Shown here in pieces: positions 7,322-8,477 of a stretch of DNA of 8,477 nt. Below the pieces are notes generated by a model, which was given only the letters and a program-made list of their open reading frames with translations, was not told the DNA's origin and searched no databases. Origin of the DNA: Desulfomonile sp. (lineage in GTDB: Bacteria > Desulfobacterota > Desulfomonilia > Desulfomonilales > Desulfomonilaceae); contig JAIWNO010000316.1 of assembly GCA_020216785.1 (NCBI GenBank), positions 1-8,477 on the forward strand. Reading direction: 5' to 3'. The position numbers and the translations under genes are program-made. Within the stretch, counting starts at the first letter, position 1; each line of letters opens with the position of its first letter.

Positions 7322-8224
7322 ATGATCGCGCGCCGCTGTTCCATCCTTATGGCCGCATTGGTCGGCATCGGCCTTGTGGCCGGTTGCGCCGATCAATCCT
7401 TCGACACCAAACAAAAGATTGCCGAACTGGAGAAACGGGTCGCCAATCAGGAAAAACAATTCGCGGAGTTCGCAGGGAAGTTCGGCGCCCCCCGGGATTT
7501 CAGCGCGGACGTTCAGCGCCTGGAGGACCAACAGGATAGACTTGCTCAGCAATTTAAGACCAAGGTCGACCCGATCAACATGAAGCTCGAGGAATTTCGC
7601 GAATGGGCACAAGAGGCGCAGAGCGAGCGAGACAAGGTGGCCGAGAGACTCAAAGCTTTCGACCAAGCCGTGCAATCGCTCCAGCAGCGGGTCGAAACGG
7701 AATCAGGTCCAGCGGGACGTCTCGGCAAGCAGTTGGCTGAGAACACCAAAAAGGTCAAGGAGCATTCCAAAATGCTTCAGGACGTTGCCGCGGGGCTGAC
7801 ACATTTGCGCCAGGAACTCATGGATAATAACACCAAACTCGTCGCCGCGGTGAAGAAGACGTTGCCCAAGGTTAAGGAGGCAGCGGTGGAAGAGGTCAAG
7901 GGCCGTATCGACCCGCTGGAAAAAACACTGCTCACCCTGAAGACGAGCCTCGAAACAGACCGCAAAGCCATTGAGAGCATCAAGGGCCGCAGCCCCATCG
8001 AGGCGGAAAAGGATCTCCAGGCCCTGCGTAAAAAAATCGACGAGCTGGGATCGGGAAAAGACGTGCAGGCGCTTCAGCGCAAAATCATGGACCTGGAAGA
8101 GGTCATGGCGTCGCACAAGTCATTTCTCTTGGAGGTCGGCTCCAAGCTTCATGAACTTGAAACCGCTGTCCGCGGAGGAAGGGCCGGAGCAAATCCACAA
8201 TCAAGCGGGTATACACGAAGATAG
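7322..8224 (+). CDS. Putative coiled-coil lipoprotein
   Basis: The 300-aa protein begins with a lipoprotein signal: positive RR at 4-5, a hydrophobic stretch, and a lipobox VAGC with the cysteine at residue 22. It would be exported by Sec, lipidated and cleaved before C22. Residue 23 is Ala, not the Asp that retains lipoproteins in the inner membrane of enterics, so outer-membrane placement is more likely. Nearly all of residues 30-285 is charged, helix-forming sequence with heptad-like spacing, indicating long coiled coils; cysteines other than C6 and C22 are absent. Residues 229-245 and 245-261 form two similar units (KDLQALRKKIDEL and KDVQALQRKIMDL). The C-terminus is Gly/Arg-rich and looks flexible. 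GGGAGG at 7310-7315 with a 6-nt spacer fixes ATG 7322; an in-frame ATG at 7295 lacks a good site. I do not recognise a family. A periplasmic spacer, scaffold or envelope-tethering role is inference only. Confidence 0.85.
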   Translation: MIARRCSILMAALVGIGLVAGCADQSFDTKQKIAELEKRVANQEKQFAEFAGKFGAPRDFSADVQRLEDQQDRLAQQFKTKVDPINMKLEEFREWAQEAQSERDKVAERLKAFDQAVQSLQQRVETESGPAGRLGKQLAENTKKVKEHSKMLQDVAAGLTHLRQELMDNNTKLVAAVKKTLPKVKEAAVEEVKGRIDPLEKTLLTLKTSLETDRKAIESIKGRSPIEAEKDLQALRKKIDELGSGKDVQALQRKIMDLEEVMASHKSFLLEVGSKLHELETAVRGGRAGANPQSSGYTRR

Positions 8225-8243
8225 GTAACCATATACCGGTAAG

Positions 8244-8262
8244 CCCTCGGCTCTGCCGGGGG
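8244..8262 (+). terminator. Hairpin downstream of the lipoprotein gene, possible terminator
   Basis: CCCTCGGC (8244-8251) pairs with GCCGGGGG (8255-8262) over 8 positions with one wobble and a TCT loop, 19 nt past the stop codon. No T-run follows, so it may protect the 3' end rather than terminate. Confidence 0.35.
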
Positions 8263-8432
8263 TCACTTGACTGGAGAATACCGGGGGAATAGGTTCGTAT
8301 TTCGTACACACCGACTCTTGCTATAGTTTTGCCCTTTTTGGACCAATAGTCCGATATTGCAGCCGATTTCCTTGAAAATCATCGACGCTCCCGCCATAGG
8401 TGCTTTGTGAAGAAGCAAGGGGAGGGACGCCG

Positions 8433-8477
8433 ATGCGCAAGCGGGACCGGCCACAGCCGTTTCAGGTTGACAAGGTG
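8433..8477 (+). CDS. Start of an unidentified gene, cut by the window edge
   Basis: An ATG at 8433 is preceded by a strong purine-rich ribosome-binding site, AAGGGGAGGG (8418-8427), 5 nt upstream. The frame stays open for the 15 visible codons (MRKRDRPQPFQVDKV), a basic, polar N-terminus with no signal peptide. That is too little to name a product. It lies in the same direction as the lipoprotein gene, about 210 bp after it and beyond a hairpin, so it is probably a separate transcription unit; no convincing promoter is seen in 8263-8432. Confidence 0.5.
   Translation, partial: MRKRDRPQPFQVDKV

Noticed and set aside
8263..8432. TATAGT at 8322-8327 as a promoter for the gene at 8433
   Set aside because: No acceptable -35 box or sigma-54 -24/-12 pair lies at the right distance, so it was not listed as a feature.
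1..8477. CRISPR array, tRNA or rRNA genes, complete insertion sequence
   Set aside because: No regularly spaced direct repeats, no cloverleaf with a recognisable T-loop, and no transposase gene were seen.

Overview
The window reads as a boundary between an accessory stretch (about 1-1930) and ordinary chromosomal genes (about 1950-8477). The SecA sequence, the moderately high G+C and the GTG/ATG starts with strong Shine-Dalgarno sites fit a Gram-negative, possibly delta-proteobacterial (Desulfobacterota-like), bacterium. That placement is a guess from sequence style; I could not run a search. An apparent outer-membrane lipoprotein supports a Gram-negative envelope.

Layout. Positions 1-50 look like the 3' terminus of a bacterial group II intron whose body lies off the left edge. 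Positions 51-354 are non-coding and carry a 16-bp-stem inverted repeat of unknown nature. At 355-1929 (+) there is a single-chain protein with an N-terminal beta-type DNA methyltransferase and a C-terminal Mrr-like PD-(D/E)xK nuclease domain, probably a self-contained restriction-modification enzyme. It converges with an Fsr-family MFS transporter at 1951-3153 (-). Between that gene and the next one upstream lies a perfect 20-bp GC-rich palindrome (3216-3235) that is probably a dispersed repeat and may also act as a terminator. A fold-type IV PLP enzyme (aminotransferase class IV) lies at 3264-4133 (-). It has no ATG, GTG or TTG that would give a full-length protein, but it has an ATT codon 7 nt after a perfect AGGAGG. 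Then come secA at 4386-7019 (-), and divergently from it a coiled-coil lipoprotein at 7322-8224 (+). The first 15 codons of another (+) gene begin at 8433.

How the parts relate. The minus-strand genes secA, aminotransferase and MFS point the same way, but gaps of 252 and 110 bp, a promoter candidate and a hairpin suggest separate units rather than one operon. SecA exports proteins, and the divergent lipoprotein would itself need Sec export; beyond that I see no functional link. The most noteworthy points are the intron end next to a methyltransferase-nuclease fusion, the ATT-start aminotransferase, and the unexplained inverted repeat at 82-155. I did not find a convincing new multi-gene system.
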